A stretch of 26,400 nt of DNA, taken from the NCBI GenBank assembly GCA_015068055.1, contig SVLG01000025.1, forward strand, positions 1 to 26,400, given 5' to 3'. The notes under the pieces were generated by a model. That model was not told the origin of the DNA. It was given only the letters and a program-made list of their open reading frames with translations, and searched no databases. Of this stretch, positions 15,404 through 21,826 are shown piece by piece (positions within the stretch are counted from its first letter, which is position 1; every line of letters starts with the position of its first letter). The DNA comes from Oscillospiraceae bacterium (GTDB lineage Bacteria > Bacillota_A > Clostridia > Oscillospirales > Oscillospiraceae). Made by a program: the position numbers and the translations under genes.

Positions 15404-15432
15404 TGGCGAAATACTCCGGCATATGTTATACT
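15404..15432 (+). promoter_or_regulatory. Weak promoter of the exonuclease gene
   Basis: TATACT (15427-15432) forms a good -10 and the 17-base-spaced -35 is only TGGCGA (15404-15409). A nearby in-frame ATG at 15423 lies inside this -10 region, which argues that translation begins at 15456 instead. Confidence 0.4.
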
Positions 15433-15455
15433 GGCGGAAAAGGAGGTGCCGGCCC

Positions 15456-15983
15456 ATGAAATACTCCCCGGATCGGGATCTTGCAGACTTCGTGGTCTTT
15501 GACTTTGAAACCACCGGCATTGGAAAGACGGAAAAAATCACAGAGATCGGCGCCGTGCGCTACGAGTGCCGGGAAAAGGTCGGCGAGTTTTCCCGGCTGG
15601 TAAACCCCGGCAGGCCCATCCCTCCCTTTGTGCAGGAGCTCACCGGCATCACCGACGCAATGGTGGCGGAGGAGCCCGGCATTGAGACGCTGCTGCCTCT
15701 CTTTCTGGACTTTGCAGGAGACCTGCCGCTCATTGCCCACAACGCCCCCTTCGACTGCGGCTTTCTTTTCCGGGAGGCGGAGGCGCTGGGGCTGGAGATC
15801 AAAAATACGGTGGTGGACACCCTCCGTCTGGCCCGGAAGGTGTTCCCCGGTCTGGACTCCTATAAGCTTGGCTTTCTTACGGACTACTTCTGCATCGCCC
15901 ACGACACCGCCCACCGGGCCTGCAGCGACGCCGACGCCACCGCCAAACTGTATTTGATGATGCGGACGGAAAATGGCCCTTGA
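15456..15983 (+). CDS. DEDDh 3'-5' exonuclease, PolC/DnaQ epsilon-like
   Basis: A 175-residue stand-alone exonuclease domain. The DEDDh catalytic residues are visible: Exo I VVFDFETTGIG (Asp and Glu), TEIGAVRYE, Exo II IAHNAPFDCGFL (Asp), and Exo III HRACSDADATAKL (His then Asp). It resembles the exonuclease module of PolC and of epsilon subunits. It may proofread or trim DNA ends, or act on RNA; neither is settled by sequence. The start ATG 15456 is favoured over ATG 15423 because AGGAGG (15441-15446) lies 9 bases upstream. The stop codon TGA is part of the TTGACA -35 of the next gene, so the two genes are tightly packed. Confidence 0.88.
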   Translation: MKYSPDRDLADFVVFDFETTGIGKTEKITEIGAVRYECREKVGEFSRLVNPGRPIPPFVQELTGITDAMVAEEPGIETLLPLFLDFAGDLPLIAHNAPFDCGFLFREAEALGLEIKNTVVDTLRLARKVFPGLDSYKLGFLTDYFCIAHDTAHRACSDADATAKLYLMMRTENGP

Positions 15984-16008
15984 CACCCACCGTTCTTTAT
16001 GATATCTT
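15980..16008 (+). promoter_or_regulatory. Promoter of the SPFH-RHH pair, overlapped by a palindrome
   Basis: A consensus TTGACA (15980-15985) is followed at 17 bases by TATCTT (16003-16008). The -10 lies inside the 15993-16025 inverted repeat, so binding of a dimeric repressor there would block polymerase. Confidence 0.65.
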
Positions 16009-16025
16009 TTTGATATCATAAAGAA
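15993..16025. promoter_or_regulatory. Perfect 14-bp inverted repeat (operator-like)
   Basis: TTCTTTATGATATC (15993-16006) and its exact complement GATATCATAAAGAA (16012-16025) flank TTTTT. The AT-rich stem and its position over the -10 suit an operator better than a terminator, but an RNA hairpin in the leader is also possible. It ends 16 bases before the SPFH start codon. Confidence 0.75.
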
Positions 16026-16041
16026 TAAGGAGCGCGGACAT

Positions 16042-17055
16042 ATGAAAGAAATTGTCATCAGCCAGAGAAAAAACGGCATGCCGGTTATGCTGCTGACCAT
16101 TCTGGGGCTGCTGCTGGCCCTTGGCTGCATCATCGGCGGTGCCATTTTGCTGGATGCCGGAAAGAGTCCGGTGCTGTTCATTCTGGGCATGGTCTGGATG
16201 CTGCTGGGCTGGATCCCCCTGTGCGGTCTGAAGGTCATCAAGCCTCAGGAGGCGCTGGTGCTGACCCTTTTCGGCAAGTACATAGGCAGCCTGCGGGACA
16301 GTGGTTTTTACTTTGTTAATCCCTTTGCCACGGCAGTGAACCCCGCCGCCAAGACCAAGCTCAACCAGAGCGGCGATGTGGACAGCAGCAAGGGTATCGT
16401 CTTCACCGCCAACGGCACCGCAACCGCTGCGGAAATGCCCAGCAAGAAGATCTCTCTGAAGGCCATGACACTCAACAACGCCCGGCAGAAGATCAACGAC
16501 TGTCTCGGCAACCCCGTGGAGATCGGCATTGCGGTGATCTGGCGGGTGGTGGATACGGCGAAGGCCGTCTTCGAAGTGGACAACTACAAGGAATACCTCT
16601 CCCTCCAGTGCGACAGCGCCCTGCGGAATGTGGTGCGCATCTACCCTTATGACGTGGCGCCCAACGTGGACACCACCGGCGACGGTCAGGCCGACGACGG
16701 CAGTCTCCGTGGCTCCAGTGATGTGGTGGCCAACCGCATCCGTGACGAGATCCAGAGCAAGGTGGCCGCTGCCGGCATTGAGATCGTGGAAGCCCGCATC
16801 ACCTATCTGGCCTACGCCCCCGAGATTGCCGCTGTGATGCTGCAGCGCCAGCAGGCCTCCGCCATCATCGATGCGCGCAAAATGATTGTGGACGGTGCTG
16901 TGGGCATGGTGGAAATGGCTCTGGAACGGCTGAGCGAAAAGAACGTGGTGGAACTGGATGAGGAGCGCAAGGCGGCCATGGTTTCCAACCTGCTGGTTGT
17001 CCTTTGCGGCAACCGTGACGCCCAGCCCATCGTAAACTCCGGGAGTCTCTATTGA
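16042..17055 (+). CDS. SPFH/Band 7 domain membrane protein
   Basis: A 337-residue protein with two adjacent N-terminal hydrophobic segments (about residues 14-35 and 40-63), then [20 protein letters not shown], the start of an SPFH domain. The body includes [33 protein letters not shown] and [21 protein letters not shown], all typical of the prohibitin/stomatin-like group. A C-terminal helix ([16 protein letters not shown]) follows. Unlike the HflKC pair it has two anchors and no long Ala/Glu coiled coil. It probably forms oligomers that organise membrane microdomains. AAGGAG precedes ATG 16042. Its stop overlaps the start of the RHH gene (TGATG), so the two are translationally coupled. Confidence 0.85.
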   Translation: MKEIVISQRKNGMPVMLLTILGLLLALGCIIGGAILLDAGKSPVLFILGMVWMLLGWIPLCGLKVIKPQEALVLTLFGKYIGSLRDSGFYFVNPFATAVNPAAKTKLNQSGDVDSSKGIVFTANGTATAAEMPSKKISLKAMTLNNARQKINDCLGNPVEIGIAVIWRVVDTAKAVFEVDNYKEYLSLQCDSALRNVVRIYPYDVAPNVDTTGDGQADDGSLRGSSDVVANRIRDEIQSKVAAAGIEIVEARITYLAYAPEIAAVMLQRQQASAIIDARKMIVDGAVGMVEMALERLSEKNVVELDEERKAAMVSNLLVVLCGNRDAQPIVNSGSLY

Positions 17056-17258
17056 TGGATGACAAGGCCAAGAAACAGGTGCCGCTGCGCCTGAGCCCCA
17101 AGCTCTACGCGGCCATCGCCGCCTGGGCCGAGGATGACTTCCGCTCGGTGAACGGGCAGATTGAGTATCTGCTCACCGAGTGTGTACGGCAGCGGAAGAA
17201 AAACGGAAAGTATGTATCCGACGAGATCGATGTCCCGCCGGAACTGGACATTCACTGA
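17055..17258 (+). CDS. Small Arc-like ribbon-helix-helix protein
   Basis: A 67-residue protein. The segment [20 protein letters not shown] followed by [16 protein letters not shown] is a ribbon-helix-helix (Arc/MetJ type) core: one short strand, then two helices joined by a turn. A short acidic tail [12 protein letters not shown] ends the protein. Such proteins normally dimerise and bind operators. It starts at ATG 17055, sharing the A of the upstream TGA; a TTG at 17052 in the same frame is less likely. It is the obvious candidate to bind the palindrome upstream of its operon, though this is inference. It is followed directly by a strong terminator. Confidence 0.8.
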   Translation: MDDKAKKQVPLRLSPKLYAAIAAWAEDDFRSVNGQIEYLLTECVRQRKKNGKYVSDEIDVPPELDIH

Positions 17259-17292
17259 AAAAAGGAACGGACAAATTGTCCGTTCCTTTTTT
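17258..17292 (+). terminator. Strong intrinsic terminator after the RHH gene
   Basis: A 15-bp stem AAAAAAGGAACGGAC (17258-17272) / GTCCGTTCCTTTTTT (17278-17292) with loop AAATT. The left arm starts at the last base of the RHH stop codon. Its T- and A-runs suit both strands, so it also terminates the convergent coat-protein operon that ends at 17295. Confidence 0.95.
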
Positions 17293-17294
17293 CG

Positions 17295-17573
17295 TCAGGG
17301 CGTCTGGGAAAACTTCTGCCGGGCCTGCTGCACCTTCTGCTGCGGTGCGGCCTCCACCTGATACCAGCCGCGGCTCTGCATGGTGCCGAACATATCCGCC
17401 TGAATCCGGTGTTCATCGTCGAGGATGTTCAGAAAGGTATTTCTCAGCTGCTCATTGACACATTCACCGGCAAAGGTATTGTAGCTGCCGGAAATGAGCT
17501 TCTGGGAAATGAGACCGTCCTGAAGGATCTCCTTGTCGCCCATATACTGGTTGCACTGATTGGGATTGGTCAT
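17295..17573 (-). CDS. Spore coat protein, CotF family
   Basis: A 92-residue protein of the Coat_F (CotF) type. Family sequence runs YMGDKEILQDGLISQKLISG, then SYNTFAGECVNEQLRNTFLN and the helix ILDDEHRIQADMFGTMQSRGWY, ending in the Gln-rich YQVEAAPQQKVQQARQKF. The helical ferritin-like arrangement with DDEHRIQ and MQSRGWYQV is characteristic. It is incorporated in the coat of endospores, so this organism is likely a spore former. AGGAGGAGG lies about 5 bases before the ATG at 17573. It follows the 61-residue gene by 15 bases on the same strand. Confidence 0.88.
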   Translation of the reverse strand: MTNPNQCNQYMGDKEILQDGLISQKLISGSYNTFAGECVNEQLRNTFLNILDDEHRIQADMFGTMQSRGWYQVEAAPQQKVQQARQKFSQTP

Positions 17574-17588
17574 GGTTTCCTCCTCCTT

Positions 17589-17774
17589 TTACTGCAGATA
17601 CTGCACCAGGGTGTTGTAGTGCGCCCGGTGCTTGCAGGCAAAGTCGTTGAGGTTCTGCTTGATCGCGGGATCGTTGCAAAGACAGGCCATCGCCTCGTAC
17701 TTTTTCACCAGCGTCTGCTCCATGCCGATCTGATCTTCCAGCGCGGTGAGCTCCTTGCTCGTCAGATTCGCCAT
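17589..17774 (-). CDS. Small helical protein upstream of cotF-like gene (probable coat-associated)
   Basis: A 61-residue protein, MANLTSKELTALEDQIGMEQ followed by TLVKKYEAMACLCNDPAIKQ and NLNDFACKHRAHYNTLVQYL. It is almost all helix, with a layout like the N-terminal part of the CotF fold (E-x2-Q-x3-K-Y and a later H-x2-H-Y). The ATG at 17774 is supported by GGAGGGGG 8 bases upstream; the open frame extends further on this strand without a good ribosome site. It is the first gene of the coat pair, behind a candidate sigma-E promoter. The function is inferred only from neighbour and similarity. Confidence 0.8.
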   Translation of the reverse strand: MANLTSKELTALEDQIGMEQTLVKKYEAMACLCNDPAIKQNLNDFACKHRAHYNTLVQYLQ

Positions 17775-17800
17775 AAAAATATCCCCCTCCGTCACGTTTC

Positions 17801-17816
17801 GGCTCCCACAGGAGCC
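17801..17816 (-). other. Short hairpin in the coat-gene leader
   Basis: GGCTCC (17801-17806) and GGAGCC (17811-17816) flank CACA. It has no T-run on either side, so it is more likely a 5' leader stem or chance than a terminator of the CobW operon. Confidence 0.4.
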
Positions 17817-17820
17817 ATTC

Positions 17821-17848
17821 ACAGTATGAGCGGAGGGAGATGATATTA
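17821..17848 (-). promoter_or_regulatory. Candidate sigma-E-type sporulation promoter for the coat genes
   Basis: On the minus strand CATACTGT (plus 17821-17828) matches 6 of 8 positions of the sigma-E -10 CATACAMT, and also fits CATANNNT of sigma-K. TAATATC (plus 17842-17848) matches 6 of 7 of the sigma-E -35 KMATATT. The spacer is 13 bases, one short of the usual 14-15. No good sigma-A promoter is seen in the gap. Confidence 0.5.
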
Positions 17849-17853
17849 TTTTG

Positions 17854-18816
17854 TCAATAAAAGGTCGCCAGCTCCTGTTGGGGCGGCTGACAGGGCTCGA
17901 TGGAGAGCATATGCAGCACGGGACCCTCGTTGCCGCCGTAGAGATCCTCGATAAAGCGGAGATCCACCCGGGCGGTAAAGGTATACCAGCCAAGATTTGT
18001 CAGCGCGGCGGTGTCGCCCCACTCGGCGGAGATGGGCACAAACTGCACATCGTCGATGCAGCAGGTCATCACGTCCCGGCCAATGAAGAAGTAGCCGGGC
18101 CGTACCTTACGGGTCTTGGTGACAGCCTTGGCCTTCAACTGTACGGTCTTTCCCATGTACTTCCGGGGCGTCTCCATGATGTCCTGGAAGAAGATGGCAA
18201 AGTCCTCATCGGCAATGACTACGGTGTCCGCCTCCAGATCATAGGGCAAAGGCAGCTCCAGATCGTCATAGCTGATCTTTCCCTCCACCGTCTCAAAGGC
18301 GATGTCGCAGCGGCGGTTCACCGCCCGGACGGCCTTATGGGCCAGGATCTTCAGATCCTCGTCCTCGGCGGGGAAGCGGTTGAACACCGCCAGCTCACAG
18401 CTGCGCATCTTGTCCACCATCAGCTGGCGCATATTGTCGTTGTAGCTGCGGAAGGTGGTGGAGTCCACAAAGAGAAATTCCTGAGCCACCATCCAGCCGT
18501 CGGGCAGGTTATTATAGAGGTTGTCCAGCAGCCACATGCCGTTGTACTCCACCATAACATAGCTGCAGCGGTGTTTTTTCAAAAGGGACTTGAGATAATC
18601 CGGCTTCAGCTGGCTCTCGTCCTCAATGCGCTCGGTGTAGATATTGGGTGCGGCAAAGGTGGAGGGGTCGTACTCCTCCTCCCCCTCCTCACAGAGCAGG
18701 AGCAGAATGCGGTCGCCGTTGTTGAAATTCTCGTCCTGCAGGGTTTCCTGAGCAAACTTGGTCTTGCCCGCATCCAGAAAACCCGTAAAGAGATATACCG
18801 GTACTTCTTTCGCCAT
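17854..18816 (-). CDS. CobW-like GTPase fused to a YcgQ/DUF1980-like domain
   Basis: A 320-residue protein. The N-terminal half is a CobW/HypB-type P-loop domain: VPVYLFTGFLDAGKTKFAQE (Walker A GFLDAGKT, about residues 11-18). It lacks the CxCC zinc motif seen in its upstream neighbour. The C-terminal part (about residues 220-315) contains YMGKTVQLKAKAV followed by GYFFIGRDVMTCCIDDVQFV, the pattern G-K-x-V...F-x-I-x-R-x-x-x-x-C-C-x-x-D of the YcgQ/DUF1980 (TIGR03943) family. That family normally pairs with a YcgR-like permease and a separate CobW GTPase, so a fusion is notable. It starts at 18816 with AAGGAG overlapping the upstream TAA. The substrate is presumed a metal such as zinc. Confidence 0.82.
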   Translation of the reverse strand: MAKEVPVYLFTGFLDAGKTKFAQETLQDENFNNGDRILLLLCEEGEEEYDPSTFAAPNIYTERIEDESQLKPDYLKSLLKKHRCSYVMVEYNGMWLLDNLYNNLPDGWMVAQEFLFVDSTTFRSYNDNMRQLMVDKMRSCELAVFNRFPAEDEDLKILAHKAVRAVNRRCDIAFETVEGKISYDDLELPLPYDLEADTVVIADEDFAIFFQDIMETPRKYMGKTVQLKAKAVTKTRKVRPGYFFIGRDVMTCCIDDVQFVPISAEWGDTAALTNLGWYTFTARVDLRFIEDLYGGNEGPVLHMLSIEPCQPPQQELATFY

Positions 18817-18827
18817 GCCGCATCTCC

Positions 18828-19919
18828 TTACGCAAAGAGCGCAGCCACGGCATCCTCATGGAGGCCGGAGCCGATGACGCAGAGGCGGCCGGTGACACCG
18901 GCGGCGCCGCGGCGGATCTCGATCTCGCAGGGCGTGTAGTCAAAGTGGAACCACTGACCGTCCACGCTGTCCACGATGCCCTTGGCACGCAGCACGATGC
19001 CGCACTTTTCCTCGTCATCCAGCGCGGAGAGGGCAGCGCGCAGCTCTTCCTCGCTGAACTTTTTGGCGGTCTCACAGCCCCAGGAGACAAAGACCTCGTC
19101 GGCATGGTGGTCATGGTGGTGATGGTGCTCGTGGCCGTGCTCGTGATGATGGCAGTCGCAGTGGGGATCGTCGCACTCATGGTCGTGATCGTGATGATGC
19201 TCGTGGTGATGGTGCTCATGCTCATGATCGTGGCAGGAGCAGTTGGGGTCATGGCACTCATGGTCATGATCATGGTGATGGTGATGATGCTCGTGCTCCA
19301 TGGCCTCCAGCGCGCTCTCCAGCGTATCCCGCTGCTCCATGGCGGCAAGGATCTGCTGACCGCTGAGCTCGTTCCAGTCGGTGGTGATGATGACGGCCTT
19401 GGCGTTTCGCTCACGCAGCAGCGCCACGGTCTTTTCCAGCTTTTCCTGCGGCATATCGGCGGTGCGGCTCAGGACGATGCAGCCGGCATGCTCGATCTGG
19501 TTGGAGCAGAACTCACCGAAGTTCTTGAGATAGACCTTGATGCGCTTGGCATCGGCCACGGTGACCATGCTGTTGATGCGCATATCCTCGTTCTCCACGG
19601 CCTCCACGCTCCTGACCACGTCGGAGAGCTTGCCCACGCCGGAGGGCTCGATGAGGATGCGGTCGGGGTGATACTCCTCCCAGACCTTCTTCAGCGCGGC
19701 GCGGAAGTCACCCACCAGGCTGCAGCAGATGCAGCCGGAGTTGATCTCGGAGACCTGAATGCCGGCCTCCTCCATAAAGCCGCCGTCGATGCCGATCTCA
19801 CCAAACTCGTTTTCCACCAGCACCAGCTTCTCGCCGGCATAAGCCTCGCGGATGAGTTTTTTGATGAGCGTAGTCTTACCGGCGCCCAGAAAACCGGAAA
19901 AAATATCGATTTTGGTCAT
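18828..19919 (-). CDS. CobW-family GTPase with a His/Cys-rich metal-binding insert
   Basis: A 363-residue metallochaperone-type GTPase. The N-terminus MTKIDIFSGFLGAGKTTLIK has Walker A GFLGAGKTT; Walker B and ENEFGEIGIDGGF follow. The GCICCS segment (about residue 60) is the CxCC metal-binding motif of COG0523 proteins, and IEPSGVGK is the family E-x-S-G loop. Residues of about 207-272 hold 35 His and 6 Cys with repeats of HDHDHEC.DP.C.C. The remaining 90 residues are the CobW C-terminal domain. Proteins of this sort (ZNG1/YciC) deliver zinc or a related metal to target enzymes. The start ATG 19919 has AAAGGAGA 9 bases upstream; an open extension to 19955 is not supported. It leads the two-gene CobW operon. 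Confidence 0.9.
   Translation of the reverse strand: MTKIDIFSGFLGAGKTTLIKKLIREAYAGEKLVLVENEFGEIGIDGGFMEEAGIQVSEINSGCICCSLVGDFRAALKKVWEEYHPDRILIEPSGVGKLSDVVRSVEAVENEDMRINSMVTVADAKRIKVYLKNFGEFCSNQIEHAGCIVLSRTADMPQEKLEKTVALLRERNAKAVIITTDWNELSGQQILAAMEQRDTLESALEAMEHEHHHHHHDHDHECHDPNCSCHDHEHEHHHHEHHHDHDHECDDPHCDCHHHEHGHEHHHHHDHHADEVFVSWGCETAKKFSEEELRAALSALDDEEKCGIVLRAKGIVDSVDGQWFHFDYTPCEIEIRRGAAGVTGRLCVIGSGLHEDAVAALFA
19104..19298 (-). repeat. Imperfect tandem repeat encoding the His/Cys-rich insert
   Basis: The unit HDHDHEC.DP.C.C occurs twice, separated by His-rich linkers, with a third partial His-rich stretch after it. The DNA is a low-complexity run of CAT/CAC and GAT/GAC codons, so it is prone to length variation. 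All three stretches are in frame with the CobW gene. Confidence 0.85.
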
Positions 19920-19958
19920 GTATATGTTTCTCCTTTGAAAGATTCTTACCAACATATA

Positions 19959-19967
19959 ATTATACCA
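19959..19967 (-). promoter_or_regulatory. Extended -10 promoter of the CobW operon
   Basis: On the minus strand TGGTATAAT (plus 19959-19967) is an extended -10 element, about 40 bases upstream of the start codon. The TTGACA at plus 19972-19977 is too close to serve it. With 15-base spacing that TTGACA could instead pair with TATGTT (plus 19951-19956). Confidence 0.5.
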
Positions 19968-19974
19968 CGTCTGT

Positions 19975-19995
19975 CAAGAGTTTCTACAGCTCTTG
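19975..19995. promoter_or_regulatory. Inverted repeat between divergent CobW and ABC promoters
   Basis: CAAGAG (19975-19980) and CTCTTG (19990-19995) flank nine bases. One arm touches the -35 TTGCGC of the ABC promoter and the other lies just upstream of the CobW -10. It is a possible shared operator; six-base arms can arise by chance. Confidence 0.3.
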
Positions 19996-20021
19996 CGCAT
20001 TTTTTCCCTATAAGATATAAT
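19993..20021 (+). promoter_or_regulatory. Promoter of the ABC exporter operon
   Basis: TTGCGC (19993-19998) and a perfect TATAAT (20016-20021) are separated by 17 bases, giving a start of transcription near 20028 and a short leader before TTG 20051. Confidence 0.75.
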
Positions 20022-20050
20022 GAAATTTACAATAAAAATGGGGTGACAGC

Positions 20051-21826
20051 TTGAAAAACACAGCACAAAAAGAACGCACAGCGCTGCTGCGGCGCTTCCT
20101 TCGGGGGAGTGGCCGCGCCTTTGCCCTGTGCATTTTCTGCGGCATTCTGCTTACCCTCTGCGATATGCTCATCCCCCAGATCATTCGCTACGCCGTGGAC
20201 AGCGTTATCGGCGGCGAAGCCTCCGGTTTTCCGGCGCTGACCGCCTTCCTGCGGCAGCGCTTTTGGCTGCTGGGTGTGATGCTGGCCGTCGTGGGGCTGC
20301 TGGGCGCTCTTTTCCGGTACTACAACAATCTCTTCAACGCCAAGGCCGGTGAAACGCTGGTGAAAACCATGCGCGACAGCCTTTACGGCCACATCCAGCG
20401 CCTGCCCTGGAGCTGGCACCAGAAAAACGCCACCGGCGACATTATCCAGCGCTGCACCAGCGACGTGGAGGTCATCAAGACCTTCTTCCAGGAACAGTTC
20501 GTCAGCGTCTTCCGCATCGTCATTCTCATTGCCTTTTCCATCGGCTGCATGGCGGCCATGAGCCTGCCGCTGGCGCTGGTGGCGCTGGCCTTTGTGCCCA
20601 TCATCGTCAGCTACTCCCTTGTTTTCCACAACCGCATCCGTGAGCGTTTTGCTCTCTGCGATGAGAACGAGGGCATTCTCTCCACCATTGCTCAGGAAAA
20701 TCTTACCGGTGTCCGTGTGGTGCGGGCCTTTGGCCGGGAGGATTTCGAGCGGCAGCGCTTTGAAAACCAAAACCAGATTTATACCAACTGCTGGATCACC
20801 CTCTGCCGGACGCTGGCCTGGTTCTGGGCCTCGGGCGATATGAGCAGCGGTTTGCAGGTCATGAGCATCGTGGTGCTGGGCAGCATCTTCTGCGTACAGG
20901 GCAGACTCACTCCCGGTGAGTTTATTGCCTTCAATGCCTATAACGCCATGCTGGTCTGGCCGGTGCGCCGTTTGGGCCGCATGATCTCCCAGATGAGCAA
21001 GGCCGGTGTGTCCATGGACCGTCTGGCCTATATCATGAACTCCCAGCCGGAGCAGGACGCCCCCGGCGCGGACACGCCGCCCATGGATGGGGACATTTCC
21101 TTTGAAAACGTCTCCTTTGCCTACGACGAGGGCACGGAGGTTCTCCACGACATTTCTTTCACCATTCCCGCCGGCTCCTCCTTCGGCATCCTCGGCGGCA
21201 CCGGCAGTGGAAAAAGCAGTCTTATGCACCTTCTCTGCCGCCTCCACGAACCCGGCAGCGGCCGCATCACCGTGGGCGACCGGGACATTGCCGCCATGCA
21301 GGCCCGGCATGTCCGTTCCCAGGTGGGTATCGTGCTGCAGGAACCCTTCCTTTTCTCCCGTACCATCGGGGAAAACATCGGCATCTGCGGCATCAGCGCC
21401 GAGGAACTGCGTCAGGCCGCCGTCACCGCCTGCATCCACGAGGATATTATGGACTTTACCGCCGGCTATGACACGCTGGTGGGTGAACGGGGCGTTACCC
21501 TCTCCGGCGGACAGAAGCAGCGGGTGGCCATGGCCCGGACGCTGAGCCGCCGCACCCCCATCCTCATCTTTGACGATTCCCTTTCCGCGGTGGATACGGA
21601 AACCGATGAGCGCATCCGCGAGGCGCTCTCCCGGGATCTTCACGGCTGCACCCGCATCATCATCTCCCACCGCATCACCACGCTGATGGACTGCGACTGC
21701 GTACTGGTGCTGGATAACGGCAGCGTTGCCGAGCTGGACAGCCCCGCGGAACTCTATGCGCGCGGCGGTATCTATCGACGCATTTACGACATGCAGATGT
21801 CGCTGGGAGAGGAGGAAGGCCCATGA
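20051..21826 (+). CDS. ABC exporter half-transporter, degenerate-ATPase subunit
   Basis: A 591-residue protein with six membrane helices (about residues 20-310) followed by an ATPase domain. It has Walker A GGTGSGKSS (about residue 385), a Q-loop LQEPFLF, signature LSGGQKQRVAM, and Walker B ILIFDDSLSAVD, in which the catalytic Glu after the Walker B Asp is Asp. The H-loop IISHR is intact. This pattern is that of the degenerate partner in heterodimeric exporters such as BmrC and TM287. The start is TTG 20051 with GGGGTG nearby. Its stop overlaps the next gene by 4 bases. Drug or lipid export is typical of the family; the substrate is unknown. Confidence 0.93.
   Translation: MKNTAQKERTALLRRFLRGSGRAFALCIFCGILLTLCDMLIPQIIRYAVDSVIGGEASGFPALTAFLRQRFWLLGVMLAVVGLLGALFRYYNNLFNAKAGETLVKTMRDSLYGHIQRLPWSWHQKNATGDIIQRCTSDVEVIKTFFQEQFVSVFRIVILIAFSIGCMAAMSLPLALVALAFVPIIVSYSLVFHNRIRERFALCDENEGILSTIAQENLTGVRVVRAFGREDFERQRFENQNQIYTNCWITLCRTLAWFWASGDMSSGLQVMSIVVLGSIFCVQGRLTPGEFIAFNAYNAMLVWPVRRLGRMISQMSKAGVSMDRLAYIMNSQPEQDAPGADTPPMDGDISFENVSFAYDEGTEVLHDISFTIPAGSSFGILGGTGSGKSSLMHLLCRLHEPGSGRITVGDRDIAAMQARHVRSQVGIVLQEPFLFSRTIGENIGICGISAEELRQAAVTACIHEDIMDFTAGYDTLVGERGVTLSGGQKQRVAMARTLSRRTPILIFDDSLSAVDTETDERIREALSRDLHGCTRIIISHRITTLMDCDCVLVLDNGSVAELDSPAELYARGGIYRRIYDMQMSLGEEEGP

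Noticed and set aside
18858..20054. A plus-strand frame rich in Met-Val repeats opposite the CobW gene
   Set aside because: It is the complement of the His-rich CAT/CAC codon array, so the Val/Met runs mirror histidine codons and do not represent membrane helices.
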